NCBI GenBank assembly: GCA_966430775.1
Contig: CBJMMB010000004.1
Location: forward strand, 1 to 64,000
Source of the DNA: Dyella_B sp966430775
GTDB taxonomy: Bacteria; Pseudomonadota; Gammaproteobacteria; Xanthomonadales; Rhodanobacteraceae
Length of the DNA stretch: 64,000 nt
Reading direction: 5' to 3'
Positions 37,960 through 46,844 of this stretch are shown here, piece after piece. The translations under genes and the position numbers were made by a program. The notes below the pieces were generated by a model. The model was not told where the DNA came from. It ran no database searches and saw only the letters and a list, made by a program, of their open reading frames with translations. How positions within the stretch are numbered: the stretch's first letter is position 1; every line of letters starts with the position of its first letter.

Positions 37960-40900
37960 GACCAAGACGTCGCGCAAGCAGGCCAAGCTCGAGGCCGCAC
38001 CTTCGCTGTTCATGTCCGATCTGCCCGATCCGCGCGACGAACAGTTCCGCATGCGGCGCTTGCAGGTGCTCAACTGGGGCACCTTCAGCGGGCTGGTGGA
38101 TATTCCCATCGCCGAGCGCGGCTTTCTGTTCGTGGGCCGTTCCGGCTCAGGCAAATCCACCTTGCTCGATGCGATGTCGGCCTTGCTGGTGCCGCCCAAC
38201 CTGGTGGATTTCAACGCCGCCGCGCGCGAAGCCGAACGCAGCGGCCGCGATCGCAGCCTGGTTTCCTACGTGCGCGGCGCGTGGGCCGACCAGCACGATG
38301 GCGAGTCGGGCGAAATCGCCACGCAATACCTGCGCAAGGGCAGCACCTGGTCGGCCCTCGCGCTGGAATACCGCAATGCGCTGGGCCAATCGGTCAGCGT
38401 GATCCGTCTGTTCTGGGTGGCCGGCAACGGTTCCACCGCGGCGGACGTGAAAAAGCATTACATGGTGTGCGAGCGCGCCTTCGACGTCGCCACCGAGATG
38501 CAAGGCTTCGACCTGGATCTGCGCAAGCTCAAGGCGCGGCTCGGCGAGGACGTGCATCACTTCGATACCTTCGCCGGCTACGCCGAACGCTTCCGCCGCC
38601 TGCTCGGCATCCAGAACGAAATGGCGCTGAAGCTGCTGCATAAAACGCAGTCGGCCAAGAACCTGGGCGATCTCAACGGCTTTCTGCGCGGCTTCATGCT
38701 GGACGAGCCGGAGACCTTCGGCGCCGCCAATCGATTGGTGACGGATTTCGGCGAGCTCGATGCCGCGCACAAGGCGGTTGTGATTGCGCGCGAGCAAGTC
38801 GAAACACTGGTGCCCGCGCGTTCGGCGTATGAAAACCTGCAGGCGCTGCGGCGCGAAACCAGCACCCTGCGCGAGCTGCACCTGTGCGTGGACACCTGGC
38901 GCGAACAGCGCCGATTGGTGCTGCTGGACGAACGTCTGGCCGAACTCAACGTGCGCGACGTGGCGCTGGAAGGCGAGATCGCGCAACGCCGCCAGACGCT
39001 GGAAAACCATGACCGCCGCCTGGCCGATCTGGAACAGCAGCGCCGCGAGCAGGGCGGCGACCTGATCGATCAGCTTGAACGCGAGCACGAGCAAGTCGCG
39101 CGCGAACGCGACGAACGCATGAAGCGCCGCGACAAGGCGGAAAAAGCCTGCGGCGCATTGGGCTGGACCTTGTCGCCGACGGCGCAAGGTTTCGCCGAGC
39201 TGATCGGCAGCGCGCGCGAGCTGCTCGATGGCGCACGCGACCGCGCGGCCAGCCTGGAAGAACGCATGGATGCGCTCAAGCGCGAACGCGATCAATGCAG
39301 CCAGCGCTTCGCCGCCGTGCGCGCGGAAATCGACGCGCTCAAGCGCAATCCGTCCAACATTCCGGCACCGATCCAGGCGATGCGCGCACGCCTGTGCAGC
39401 GAACTGGGCTGGTCGGAAAACACCTTGCCGTTCGTGGGCGAGCTGTTGCAGGTGAAGGGTGAGCACGCCGCGTGGCGTGGCGCGATCGAGCGCGTCTTGC
39501 ACGGCTTCGCCTTGTCGCTGCTGGTGGACGAGCGGCACTACGCCGAGGTTTCCAACTGGGTCAACAAGACCCACCTGGGCGGCAAGCTGGTGTATTACCG
39601 CGTGGGCCGCGTGGATGCGCTCGGCCATCGCACGCCGGAATCGCGCTCGCTGATCCACCGCCTGGAACTGCGTGACCATGCGCATCGCGACTGGCTGGCC
39701 AACGAACTGGCGCGCCGCTTCGATTACACCTGCGCCGATTCGCCCGCGGCCTTGCGCAACGCGGATCGTGCGATCACCCGCGAGGGCTTGGTCAAGCATG
39801 GCGGCGATCGGCACGAGAAGGACGATCGTCGCGCCGTCGACGATCGCCGCAACTGGGTGCTGGGTTTCGACAACCGCGACAAGCTGGCGCTGTTCGAGCG
39901 CGAAGGGCAGGAACTGGCGCAGTCGATCGCGCAATCGGCCAGTGAGTTGGATTCGCTGAAAGCCGAACGCGACGCTGATGGCGATCGCCGCCTGGCCGCT
40001 TCGCAACTGGTGAACCTGGAGTGGGAGGAAATCGACGTCGCGCCGAAGCTGCGCCGCCTCGGCGATATCGAAGACCAACTGCAGCAACTGCGCGCCGGCG
40101 ACACCACGCTGCAAGAAATCATGCACCAGCTGGATGCCGAGCGCGCGATACGCGAACGCGTTGCGAAAAATCTCGACGATGCCAAAGCCGAACGGCTTTC
40201 GCTGGGAAAGGAACGCAGCGACTGCGGCAAGCAGCGCGAATCCTGCCTGCCGCTTGCCCACGCCATGTCGCTTTCGCCGGCACAGAACGAGGCGCTGGCC
40301 GGTCGTTTGCCGCAACATCCGCCGTTGGGGCTGGACAACCTCGATCGCCAGATCAACCAGGTCAAGGACGGCTTGAACGTTGCGCTCGCCGAGCAGGCCC
40401 AGCACGACAACGCGCTGGTGCAAGCCATCGAGGAATGCTTCCGCAGCTTCTGCCGCCGCTGGCCGCAGGAAAGCGCCGACTTCACGCCCAACATGGATTC
40501 GGTGGAAGGCTTTCTCTCGCGCCTGCGTCGCCTGGAACTGGACGGTCTGCCGAAACACGAAGCGCGCTTCTTCGAGCTATTGCAAAGCCAGAGCAAGCAG
40601 AACCTGCTGGTGCTGCAAAAACACATGACCGAAGCGCGCAAATCGATCGGCCAGCGCATGGACGAAGTGAACGAAAGCCTGGAGCGCGTACCGTTCAATC
40701 GCGGCACCATCCTGCAGATCGATCTTACCGACCGCAATCTGCCGGAAGTGCGCGAGTTCCAGCTGCAACTGCGCGAAGTGCTGTCGCATCACCAGACCGA
40801 AGACCGCGACCGCGCCGAAGCGCAGTTCGCCGTATTGCGCCAATTGGTGGCGAAGCTGGCGGCGGACGACCCCGAGCACAAGCGCTGGCGCGAACAGGTG

Positions 40901-41353
40901 CTGGACGTGCGCCAGCATGTCGAGTTCGTCGGCGTTGAAAAAGACGCCAGCACACGCGAGACGGTGGAGGTGTATCGCAGTGGCGCCGGCAAATCCGGTG
41001 GCCAGCGGCAGAAACTCGCCACCACATGCCTTGCTGCCGCACTGCGCTACCAGCTCGGCGGCGACGACGGCCATCTGCCGCGCTACGCACCGGTGGTGCT
41101 CGACGAAGCCTTCGACAAGGCCGACAACGAATTCACCGCACTGGCGATGAACATCTTCGAGAACTTCGGTTTCCAGATGGTGGTGGCGACGCCTTTGAAA
41201 TCGGTGATGACGCTGGAACCGTTCATCGGCGGTGCCTGCTTTGTCGATATCACCGGTCGGCATGATTCGGGCGTGCTGCTGATCGAATACGACCAGGACA
41301 ACAAGCGGCTGGCCTTGCCGGAAAAGGCGCGTCAGGTCGATGCGGACGCCTGA
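37949..41353 (+). CDS. jetC: Wadjet SMC-like ATPase JetC
   Basis: JetC is the SMC/MukB-like motor that extrudes DNA loops before cleavage. The 1134-residue protein shows Walker A GRSGSGKSTLLDAMSALL (residues 63-80), two long coiled-coil arms (about 230-470 and 640-960, many Arg/Glu heptads), and a central hinge-like globular part (about 480-600: PFVGELLQVKGEHAAWRGAI, HLGGKLVYYRVG). The C-terminal signature is SGAGKSGGQRQKLATTCLAA (about 1010) and Walker B PVVLDEAFDKADNEF (about 1050). Its start overlaps jetB by 11 bp. All ATPase motifs are intact. Confidence 0.95.
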   Translation: MNAKTKTSRKQAKLEAAPSLFMSDLPDPRDEQFRMRRLQVLNWGTFSGLVDIPIAERGFLFVGRSGSGKSTLLDAMSALLVPPNLVDFNAAAREAERSGRDRSLVSYVRGAWADQHDGESGEIATQYLRKGSTWSALALEYRNALGQSVSVIRLFWVAGNGSTAADVKKHYMVCERAFDVATEMQGFDLDLRKLKARLGEDVHHFDTFAGYAERFRRLLGIQNEMALKLLHKTQSAKNLGDLNGFLRGFMLDEPETFGAANRLVTDFGELDAAHKAVVIAREQVETLVPARSAYENLQALRRETSTLRELHLCVDTWREQRRLVLLDERLAELNVRDVALEGEIAQRRQTLENHDRRLADLEQQRREQGGDLIDQLEREHEQVARERDERMKRRDKAEKACGALGWTLSPTAQGFAELIGSARELLDGARDRAASLEERMDALKRERDQCSQRFAAVRAEIDALKRNPSNIPAPIQAMRARLCSELGWSENTLPFVGELLQVKGEHAAWRGAIERVLHGFALSLLVDERHYAEVSNWVNKTHLGGKLVYYRVGRVDALGHRTPESRSLIHRLELRDHAHRDWLANELARRFDYTCADSPAALRNADRAITREGLVKHGGDRHEKDDRRAVDDRRNWVLGFDNRDKLALFEREGQELAQSIAQSASELDSLKAERDADGDRRLAASQLVNLEWEEIDVAPKLRRLGDIEDQLQQLRAGDTTLQEIMHQLDAERAIRERVAKNLDDAKAERLSLGKERSDCGKQRESCLPLAHAMSLSPAQNEALAGRLPQHPPLGLDNLDRQINQVKDGLNVALAEQAQHDNALVQAIEECFRSFCRRWPQESADFTPNMDSVEGFLSRLRRLELDGLPKHEARFFELLQSQSKQNLLVLQKHMTEARKSIGQRMDEVNESLERVPFNRGTILQIDLTDRNLPEVREFQLQLREVLSHHQTEDRDRAEAQFAVLRQLVAKLAADDPEHKRWREQVLDVRQHVEFVGVEKDASTRETVEVYRSGAGKSGGQRQKLATTCLAAALRYQLGGDDGHLPRYAPVVLDEAFDKADNEFTALAMNIFENFGFQMVVATPLKSVMTLEPFIGGACFVDITGRHDSGVLLIEYDQDNKRLALPEKARQVDADA

Positions 41354-42503
41354 GGAACTGCGCGAACGCTTGCAATCGCGCTGGATCAACCTGCGTTGCA
41401 ATTGGCTGCTGGGCAAGGGCGACTGGCCGTATCCGCTTTCCACCGAACGGCCGACCGGTGCGCAGGTGTTGGCGGATGGGAAGGCGTTCGGTGTGTGGCT
41501 GACAAGCTGGAACCGCTTCGCTGCTACCACGTACGGGCGGGTCGAGCGCGACATGGTGAATTTGGGACCTGCCGGGCAGCATGAGTTGCCGGTGCGCTGG
41601 GTGTTCGATACTCCCGAGGCGGTGGCGGCCGAGCTTGGACAGGCGACACAATGGTCGAAAGCCCGGCAGCGTTTTGACCGCTTGGCAGCATGGAAGCGTG
41701 GCGATGCACGCTGGCATGCTGAACTATCGCGTCGTTTCGATCTGCTCGCCGACATGGGTGAAGCCGAGTTTGTACGCTTATGCGACGTAGTGGCGTGGCT
41801 GCGCAAACATCCGGCTTCGGGTTTCTATGCGCGGCAATTGCCGGTGCAGGGTATCGATAGCAAGTGGGTAGAGTCGCGTCGCGCAGTGGTGGCAGCCTGG
41901 ACCGCCGCGCTGCATGGAAGCGAAACAACGGGCGATTTTTATGCGGTGACAGGTTTGCGCGCCGCGCCGGATCGCCTGCGTATGCGCTTGCTCGATCGCG
42001 AACTGAAAGACGCGATAGGCGGCCTCTCCGACATCGAAGCGCCAGCCGAGGAATTCATCAACTTGAAGCTCCCCGCGCGGCAAGCGCTGATCGTGGAAAA
42101 CCTGGTCACCGGGCTTGCCTGCGAAACCTTGCCCGGCACGGTGGTATTCATGCGCCGCGGCTACGCGGTGGAGGCGTTGGCGAAACTGCCGTGGCTCGCG
42201 CGGCTGCCTGTGTATTACTGGGGCGATATCGACACGCATGGGCTGGCCATTCTCAGTCGCTTGCGTGGTTATCTGCCGCAGACAAAATCGTTGATGATGG
42301 ACGAAGCGACCTTGCTCGCATTCAAGACCTTGTGGGGCAGGGAAGAAAAGCCTGCGGCGCCGGAGCTTGCACATCTCACGGAAACGGAGCAGCAGCTATA
42401 TCGCGCACTGCGCGAAGGTGAGTACAGGCAGGTGCGCTTGGAGCAGGAGCGCATCGCCTGGAACGCCGCCTGGCAACATGTGACGAGCGCAATGTCCCCG
42501 TAG
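41340..42503 (+). CDS. jetD: Wadjet nuclease JetD (DUF3322/DUF2220, Toprim-like)
   Basis: JetD is the topoisomerase-VI-like nuclease that cuts plasmid DNA held by JetABC. The 387-residue protein has an N-terminal DUF3322 domain (LRERLQSRWINLRCNWLLGK, LPVRWVFDTPEAVAAELG, GFYARQLPVQGIDSKWVESR). The C-terminal DUF2220/Toprim domain carries LIVENLVTGLACETLPG with its acidic residue and YYWGDIDTHGLAILSRLRGY with the DxD motif. Both acidic motifs are present, so the nuclease looks active. It overlaps jetC by 14 bp. The stop codon (42501-42503) is the TAG of a REP-like repeat, giving a C-terminus of SAMSP. Confidence 0.93.
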   Translation: MRTPEELRERLQSRWINLRCNWLLGKGDWPYPLSTERPTGAQVLADGKAFGVWLTSWNRFAATTYGRVERDMVNLGPAGQHELPVRWVFDTPEAVAAELGQATQWSKARQRFDRLAAWKRGDARWHAELSRRFDLLADMGEAEFVRLCDVVAWLRKHPASGFYARQLPVQGIDSKWVESRRAVVAAWTAALHGSETTGDFYAVTGLRAAPDRLRMRLLDRELKDAIGGLSDIEAPAEEFINLKLPARQALIVENLVTGLACETLPGTVVFMRRGYAVEALAKLPWLARLPVYYWGDIDTHGLAILSRLRGYLPQTKSLMMDEATLLAFKTLWGREEKPAAPELAHLTETEQQLYRALREGEYRQVRLEQERIAWNAAWQHVTSAMSP

Positions 42504-42585
42504 GTTGGGCTGAGGCGTAGCCGAACCCCAACGCAAGAATGTGGATGGCAACGTTGGGGTTCGGCTGCGCCTCAGCCCAACCTAC
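42500..42585. repeat. Paired GTAG REP-like units after jetD
   Basis: GTAGGTTGGGCTGAGGCGTA and its inverted partner ending CCTAC bracket a short spacer. Inner CTGAGGCG/CGCCTCAG arms make a long stem. The left TAG is the jetD stop codon. Confidence 0.8.
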
Positions 42586-42605
42586 GTGAGCTGCGCGCCG
42601 GCTTT

Positions 42606-42629
42606 GTAGGCTGGGGTGCGAACCCCAGC
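42606..42629 (+). repeat. GTAG REP-like palindrome
   Basis: GTAGGCTGGGGTGCGAACCC then CAGC, one base class different from the main family. With the preceding pair it fills the jetD-asparaginase gap. Confidence 0.75.
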
Positions 42630-42742
42630 GTCGTCATGCGTGGCAAGCGGAGTGTTGAGGTTTGCGCCAAAAGATGACCTGCGAACCATGCAAACAGGCC
42701 ATCAATCGTTCATGATGCGTTGTCGTCCTGCCGGAGCTGCTC

Positions 42743-43786
42743 ATGTCCGATCGTCGCAATTTCATCAAGGCCTCGTTGCTGGCCACTTCCGCGCTGGCGC
42801 TGCCGCGCATTTCCCGTAGCACCGCCACGCTTGCCGGTTCCGTGCCGGGCAATGTCGGTGCGCGCGTCGTTTCCACCTGGGATTTCGGCGTGCCGGCCAA
42901 CCAGGCGGCGTGGGCGATTCTGGGCAAGGGCGGCAAGCCGCTGGATGCGGTAGAGAAGGGCGTGATGGTGCCCGAGTCGGACCTCAACAATCACAGCGTG
43001 GGACGCGCGGGTTATCCAGATCGCGACGGCCACGTGACGCTGGACGCCAGCATCATGGACGGCGACGGCCGCTGCGGTGCGGTGGCGGCGCTGGAACATA
43101 TCGGCCATCCGATCAACGTGGCGCGCAAGGTGATGGAGAACACGCCGCACGTGCTGCTGGTCGGCGACGGCGCGCTGGAGTTCGCCTTGCAGCAGGGCTT
43201 CACGAAGGAAGACCTGCTCACGCCCGAATCGGAAAAGGCGTGGCACGAATGGTTGAAGCAGGCCAAGTACAAGCCGGTGGCCAACAGCGAGAACCTCGAT
43301 TACCACCGCAGCCTGGGCCTGCCCGGCGGCAAGCACAACCACGACACCATCGGCATGCTGGCGGTGGATGCGAACGGCCATCTCGCCGGTGCGTGCACCA
43401 CCAGCGGCATGGCGTGGAAGCTGCACGGCCGCGTCGGCGACAGCCCGATCATCGGCGCCGGTTTGTATGTCGACAATGAAGTGGGCGGTGCCACCTCCAC
43501 CGGCGTGGGCGAGGAAGTGATCCGCACCGCCGGCAGCTTCCTGGTGGTGGAATTGATGCGTCACGGCCGCAGTCCGCAGGAAGCGTGCGAAGAAGCCGTG
43601 CGGCGTATCGTGAAGAAACGCCCGGATGCGGCGAAGGAATTGCAGGTAGGCTTTCTCGCCCTGCGGCGCGATGGCGAATGCGGCGCCTATGCGATTCAGA
43701 AAGGTTTCACCTATGCGGTGTGCGACGCGCAACAGCAGGATCGCCTGCTCGCCTCGCCCAGCGTTTACCAGACGACGTATTCCTGA
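42743..43786 (+). CDS. N4-(beta-N-acetylglucosaminyl)-L-asparaginase, Tat-exported
   Basis: This glycosylasparaginase is an Ntn-hydrolase that cleaves GlcNAc from asparagine. The 347-residue precursor begins with a twin-arginine signal (SDRRNFIKASLLATSALALP), so it should fold in the cytoplasm and be exported by Tat. The autoproteolysis and nucleophile site is the Thr of HDTIGMLAVDANGHLAGACT, near residue 205; WKLHGRVGDSPIIGAGLYVD follows with the conserved Arg and Gly-Asp-Ser-Pro. GGAG precedes the ATG. It overlaps cutC by one base (TGATG), so the two are co-translated. It lies in the insertion between obgE and rpsT. Confidence 0.9.
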   Translation: MSDRRNFIKASLLATSALALPRISRSTATLAGSVPGNVGARVVSTWDFGVPANQAAWAILGKGGKPLDAVEKGVMVPESDLNNHSVGRAGYPDRDGHVTLDASIMDGDGRCGAVAALEHIGHPINVARKVMENTPHVLLVGDGALEFALQQGFTKEDLLTPESEKAWHEWLKQAKYKPVANSENLDYHRSLGLPGGKHNHDTIGMLAVDANGHLAGACTTSGMAWKLHGRVGDSPIIGAGLYVDNEVGGATSTGVGEEVIRTAGSFLVVELMRHGRSPQEACEEAVRRIVKKRPDAAKELQVGFLALRRDGECGAYAIQKGFTYAVCDAQQQDRLLASPSVYQTTYS

Positions 43787-44523
43787 TGGCACGACAACCC
43801 TTGCTTGAAATCGCCGCCGGCTCGCTCGCGTCGGCCCTTGCCGCGCAGGAAGGCGGCGCCGATCGCGTGGAACTGTGCGGCAGCCTGGCCGAAGGCGGCA
43901 TCACGCCCTCGTACGGCACGCTGGCGCTGGTGCGCGATCGCGTGCGCATTCCGGTGTACGTGCTGATCCGACCGCGCGGCGGCGATTTTCTCTACGGCGA
44001 CGCCGAATTCGAGATCATGCAGCGCGATATCGAAACCTGCGTGCGCGTGGGCCTGGATGGCGTGGTGATCGGCGCGCTGGATGCCGACGGCCATGTCGAT
44101 GCGCGTTGCCGCGAACTGGTGCAGGCGGCCGGCAAGCTGGGCGTGACGTTCCATCGCGCGATCGACGCCAGCGCGGATTTGAACCGTTCGCTGGAGGACA
44201 TCATCGCGCTGGGATGCGAGCGCGTGCTCACCTCGGGCGGCGCGGCGAACGCGCTGGCCGGGGCTTCGGTCATTGCCGGGCTGGCCAAACAGGCCGGCGA
44301 GCGGATCGTGGTGATGGCCGGGGCGGGGATTCGCTCGGCCAACCTGGCCGAAGTGGCGAAGCTGACGCAGGCGCATGATTTCCACGGTTCGGCGCGCGCG
44401 GTGCTGCGTTCGGCGATGCGCTATCTCAATCCGGCCTTGCTGGACCTGGCGCCGGATATCGAGCAGAGCAGTGTGGACGAGGTGCGGGCGATGAAGGCGG
44501 CCCTCGCCGCTCTCCCCCCGTAG
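43786..44523 (+). CDS. cutC: CutC family protein
   Basis: A 245-residue TIM-barrel protein: LLEIAAGSLASALAAQEGGA, DRVELCGSLAEGGITPSYGT, VYVLIRPRGGDFLYGDAEFE, VTFHRAIDASADLN and RVLTSGGAANALAG are the family blocks. CutC was named for copper homeostasis, but its biochemical role remains doubtful. It follows the glycosylasparaginase with overlapping codons, an association that suggests sugar or amino-sugar metabolism rather than copper (inference). The stop TAG at 44521-44523 comes from a REP-like repeat; the natural C-terminus may have been slightly different. Confidence 0.92.
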   Translation: MARQPLLEIAAGSLASALAAQEGGADRVELCGSLAEGGITPSYGTLALVRDRVRIPVYVLIRPRGGDFLYGDAEFEIMQRDIETCVRVGLDGVVIGALDADGHVDARCRELVQAAGKLGVTFHRAIDASADLNRSLEDIIALGCERVLTSGGAANALAGASVIAGLAKQAGERIVVMAGAGIRSANLAEVAKLTQAHDFHGSARAVLRSAMRYLNPALLDLAPDIEQSSVDEVRAMKAALAALPP

Positions 44524-44543
44524 GTTGGGGTGCAAACCCCAAC
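44520..44543 (+). repeat. GTAG REP-like palindrome at the cutC stop
   Basis: GTAGGTTGGGGTGCAAACCCC then AAC; its TAG ends cutC. Confidence 0.8.
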
Positions 44544-44590
44544 GCCTTGATGGGTCATCGCGATGTGAGGGGCCTCGACCTACGCAACAA

Positions 44591-44619
44591 AAAAAGCCGG
44601 CGTTCCCGCCGGCTTTTTT
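44591..44619. terminator. Bidirectional terminator between cutC and rpsT
   Basis: AAAAAGCCGGC / GCCGGCTTTTT perfect stem with a short loop, A-run before and T-run after. It serves the convergent cutC and rpsT genes. Confidence 0.88.
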
Positions 44620-44639
44620 ACCAACCCTTGCGCCGGGCC

Positions 44640-44903
44640 TTAGGCCAGCTCGTGGATCTTGGCGTTCAGGCGGCTCTTGTGGCGAGCGGCCTTGTTCTTG
44701 TGGATCAGGCCGCGGGCGGCGTAGCGATCCATCACCGGCTGGGCGGCGGCAAAGGCTTCCACGGCGGCAGCCTTGTCCTTGGCCTCGATGGCCTTGACGA
44801 CCTTGCGCAGGGCGCTGCGGACCATGGAACGGGCGCTGACGTTGCGCAGGCGGCGCTGCTCGGACTGGCGCGCGCGCTTCTTCGCGGACTTGATGTTTGC
44901 CAA
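44640..44903 (-). CDS. rpsT: 30S ribosomal protein S20
   Basis: S20 binds 16S rRNA in the small subunit. The 87-residue product reads (M)ANIKSAKKRARQSEQRRL onward and ends NKAARHKSRLNAKIHELA, as usual. The start is TTG (complement of 44901-44903) with a CGGAG box; no ATG or GTG is available at the right place. Use of UUG is a known feature of rpsT in E. coli, where it takes part in autoregulation, so it is not an error. The gene is divergent from murJ with a repeat element between. Confidence 0.95.
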   Translation of the reverse strand: MANIKSAKKRARQSEQRRLRNVSARSMVRSALRKVVKAIEAKDKAAAVEAFAAAQPVMDRYAARGLIHKNKAARHKSRLNAKIHELA

Positions 44904-44988
44904 GGTAGAACTCCGGAATGAATACTGGGGCTGGAAAAAGGCGGCAATTATGGCGTCAATTTGCCGGTGGGTCAAGTGGTTGGGATAT

Positions 44989-45135
44989 CCCTTCTCCCCT
45001 CCGGGGAGAAGGTGGCCCGAAGGGTCGGATGAGGGGCCAACCTCGCCATTAGCCGCAGCAAGGCTCGCTTCCATCGTGGCTATCCCGCAAGATTCGCCCC
45101 TCACCCCAACCCTCTCCCCGGAGGGGAGAGGGAGA
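44989..45135. repeat. CTCCCCTCCGGGGAG inverted-repeat element, copy 2
   Basis: Same family as 35660-35820: left arm TTCTCCCCTCCGGGGAGAAG with GATGAGGGGCCAACCTCGCC, right arm GCCCCTCACCCCAACCCTCT with CCCCGGAGGGGAGAGGG. The centre differs. It stands immediately before murJ. Confidence 0.75.
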
Positions 45136-45159
45136 AGAACCTGAGGACACCACGGCCGC

Positions 45160-46767
45160 ATGAAATCCCCCAGCATGTTACGCGGGCTGCTCTCCTTCAG
45201 CAGCATGACCATGGTGTCGCGTGTGCTGGGGCTGCTCAGGGATATTTCGATCAGCCATGTGTTCGGCGCCAACGTGGCGACCGATGCATTTTGGGTGGCG
45301 TTCCGCATTCCCAACTTCATGCGCCGTATGTTTGCCGAAGGGGCGTTCTCCACCGCCTTCGTGCCGGTGTTCACGGAGGTGAAGGAGAAGGGCGCGCATG
45401 CCGAGTTGAAGGAGCTGATGTCGCGCGTGGCCGGCACGCTTGGTGGTGTGTTGTTGATCGTGGCGGCGCTGTGCGTGCTGTTCGCGCCGCAGGTGGCGAT
45501 GGTGTTCACGCCCGGCGCGGTGGACGAGCCGCACAAGTTCTCGCTGACGGTGGCGCTGCTGCGGCTTACGTTTCCGTTTCTGATGTTTGTATCGCTGACC
45601 GCCTTGGCTGGCGGCGCGCTCAACAGCTTCCATCGCTTCGGCCTGCCGGCGCTGACGCCGGTGATCCTCAACCTGTGCATGATCGCCGGCGCCTGGTGGC
45701 TGTCGCGACGCCTGCAGACGCCGATCCTGGCGCTGGGCTGGGCGGTGCTGGCCGCGGGGGCACTGCAGGTGCTGTTTCAGTTGCCGGCGTTGCGCCAGCT
45801 CGATCTGCTCGCATGGCCCCGCTGGGGTTGGCGCCATCCGCAGGTGCAGCGGATCATGCGGCAGATGCTGCCGACCTTGTTTGGATCGTCGGTATCGCAG
45901 ATCAATCTGTTGTTCGACACGGTGATTGCGTCGCTGCTGATTTCCGGTTCGCAGACCTGGCTGTCGCAGGCCGATCGTTTTCTCGAGTTGCCGCTGGGCG
46001 TGTTCGGCGTGGCGCTGGGTACGGTGATATTGCCGTCGCTGTCGCGCCATCACGTGGCGACCGATCACGAGGGGTTTTCCAAGGCATTGGACTGGGGCCT
46101 GCGCACCACGCTGCTGATCGCGGTGCCGGCGATGTTCGGGCTGATGCTGCTGGCGCAGCCGCTGGTCGCCACGCTGTTCCAGAACGGGCAGTTCCGGCCG
46201 TTCGATACGCGCATGGCGACGCTCTCGGTGACGGCGCTGAGTTTCGGCGTGCCGGCGTATGCGCTGGTGAAGGTGCTGCTGCCGGCGTTCTACGCGCGCA
46301 AGGACACACGCACGCCAGTGCGCGCGGGCGTCGCGGCGTTGCTGTCCAACATGCTGCTCAACGGCGTGTTCCTGCTGTCGCTCTATGCCTGGTGGGCGCC
46401 ATCCGCGTTGAAGGCGGGGCCGCTGCTGGATGGCCTGTCGAAAGTGCCTGGCCTGCATCTCGCGCTCGGCATGGCCAGCGCGGTGGCCAGCTATATCAAC
46501 CTCGCCTTGTTGTGGCGCTGGCTGCGGCGGGCGGATATCTATCAGCAGCAACCGGGGTGGGCGCGTCACCTGATGCGGCTGGCGCTGGCCTGTGCGGCGA
46601 TGGTGACGGTGTTGCTGCTGGGACGCTGGTATTGGCCGGACTGGACACAGCTGCAGACGTTCGGGCGCATCTGGCGATTGGCGCTGCTGGTTGGTGGTGG
46701 CGGCGCGGTCTATGTCGTGGTGCTGTTCGCCGCGGGATTTCGGCTGCGTGATTTGCAGCACGATTGA
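45160..46767 (+). CDS. murJ: Lipid II flippase MurJ
   Basis: MurJ moves lipid II across the inner membrane for peptidoglycan synthesis. The 535-residue protein is highly hydrophobic with about 14 membrane helices. Its N-terminus SMTMVSRVLGLLRDISISHV matches the family, as do FRIPNFMRRMFAEGAFSTAF, the central QINLLFDTVIASLL and PLGVFGVALGTVILPSLS. ATG 45160 is used; ATG 45175 (MLRGLLSF) is a shorter alternative. It begins the murJ-ribF-ileS-lspA order conserved in the group. Confidence 0.95.
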   Translation: MKSPSMLRGLLSFSSMTMVSRVLGLLRDISISHVFGANVATDAFWVAFRIPNFMRRMFAEGAFSTAFVPVFTEVKEKGAHAELKELMSRVAGTLGGVLLIVAALCVLFAPQVAMVFTPGAVDEPHKFSLTVALLRLTFPFLMFVSLTALAGGALNSFHRFGLPALTPVILNLCMIAGAWWLSRRLQTPILALGWAVLAAGALQVLFQLPALRQLDLLAWPRWGWRHPQVQRIMRQMLPTLFGSSVSQINLLFDTVIASLLISGSQTWLSQADRFLELPLGVFGVALGTVILPSLSRHHVATDHEGFSKALDWGLRTTLLIAVPAMFGLMLLAQPLVATLFQNGQFRPFDTRMATLSVTALSFGVPAYALVKVLLPAFYARKDTRTPVRAGVAALLSNMLLNGVFLLSLYAWWAPSALKAGPLLDGLSKVPGLHLALGMASAVASYINLALLWRWLRRADIYQQQPGWARHLMRLALACAAMVTVLLLGRWYWPDWTQLQTFGRIWRLALLVGGGGAVYVVVLFAAGFRLRDLQHD

Positions 46768-46786
46768 GCGTTTTGCACACAGCGGT

Positions 46787-46810
46787 GTTGGGGTTTGCAC
46801 CCCAACCTAC
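46787..46810 (-). repeat. GTAG REP-like palindrome between murJ and ribF
   Basis: On the minus strand GTAGGTTGGGGTGCAAACCCC then AAC. It lies 19 bp after the murJ stop. Confidence 0.8.
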
Positions 46811-46844
46811 GTGGTAGGTGGATCGTCGCGACGGGGGCATCCTT

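Noticed and set aside
38147..40558. An 803-codon minus-strand frame opposite jetC
   Set aside because: A shadow of the coiled-coil codons of jetC; no recognisable protein features, and it would cover intact ATPase sequence.
35832..42503. The four-gene SMC operon as a novel system
   Set aside because: The DUF3375-DUF4194-SMC-DUF3322/2220 set is the known Wadjet system; only its location and borders are of interest.
44901..44903. TTG start of rpsT as a possible sequencing error
   Set aside because: UUG is the known start codon of rpsT in E. coli, and a good CGGAG box is present at the right distance.
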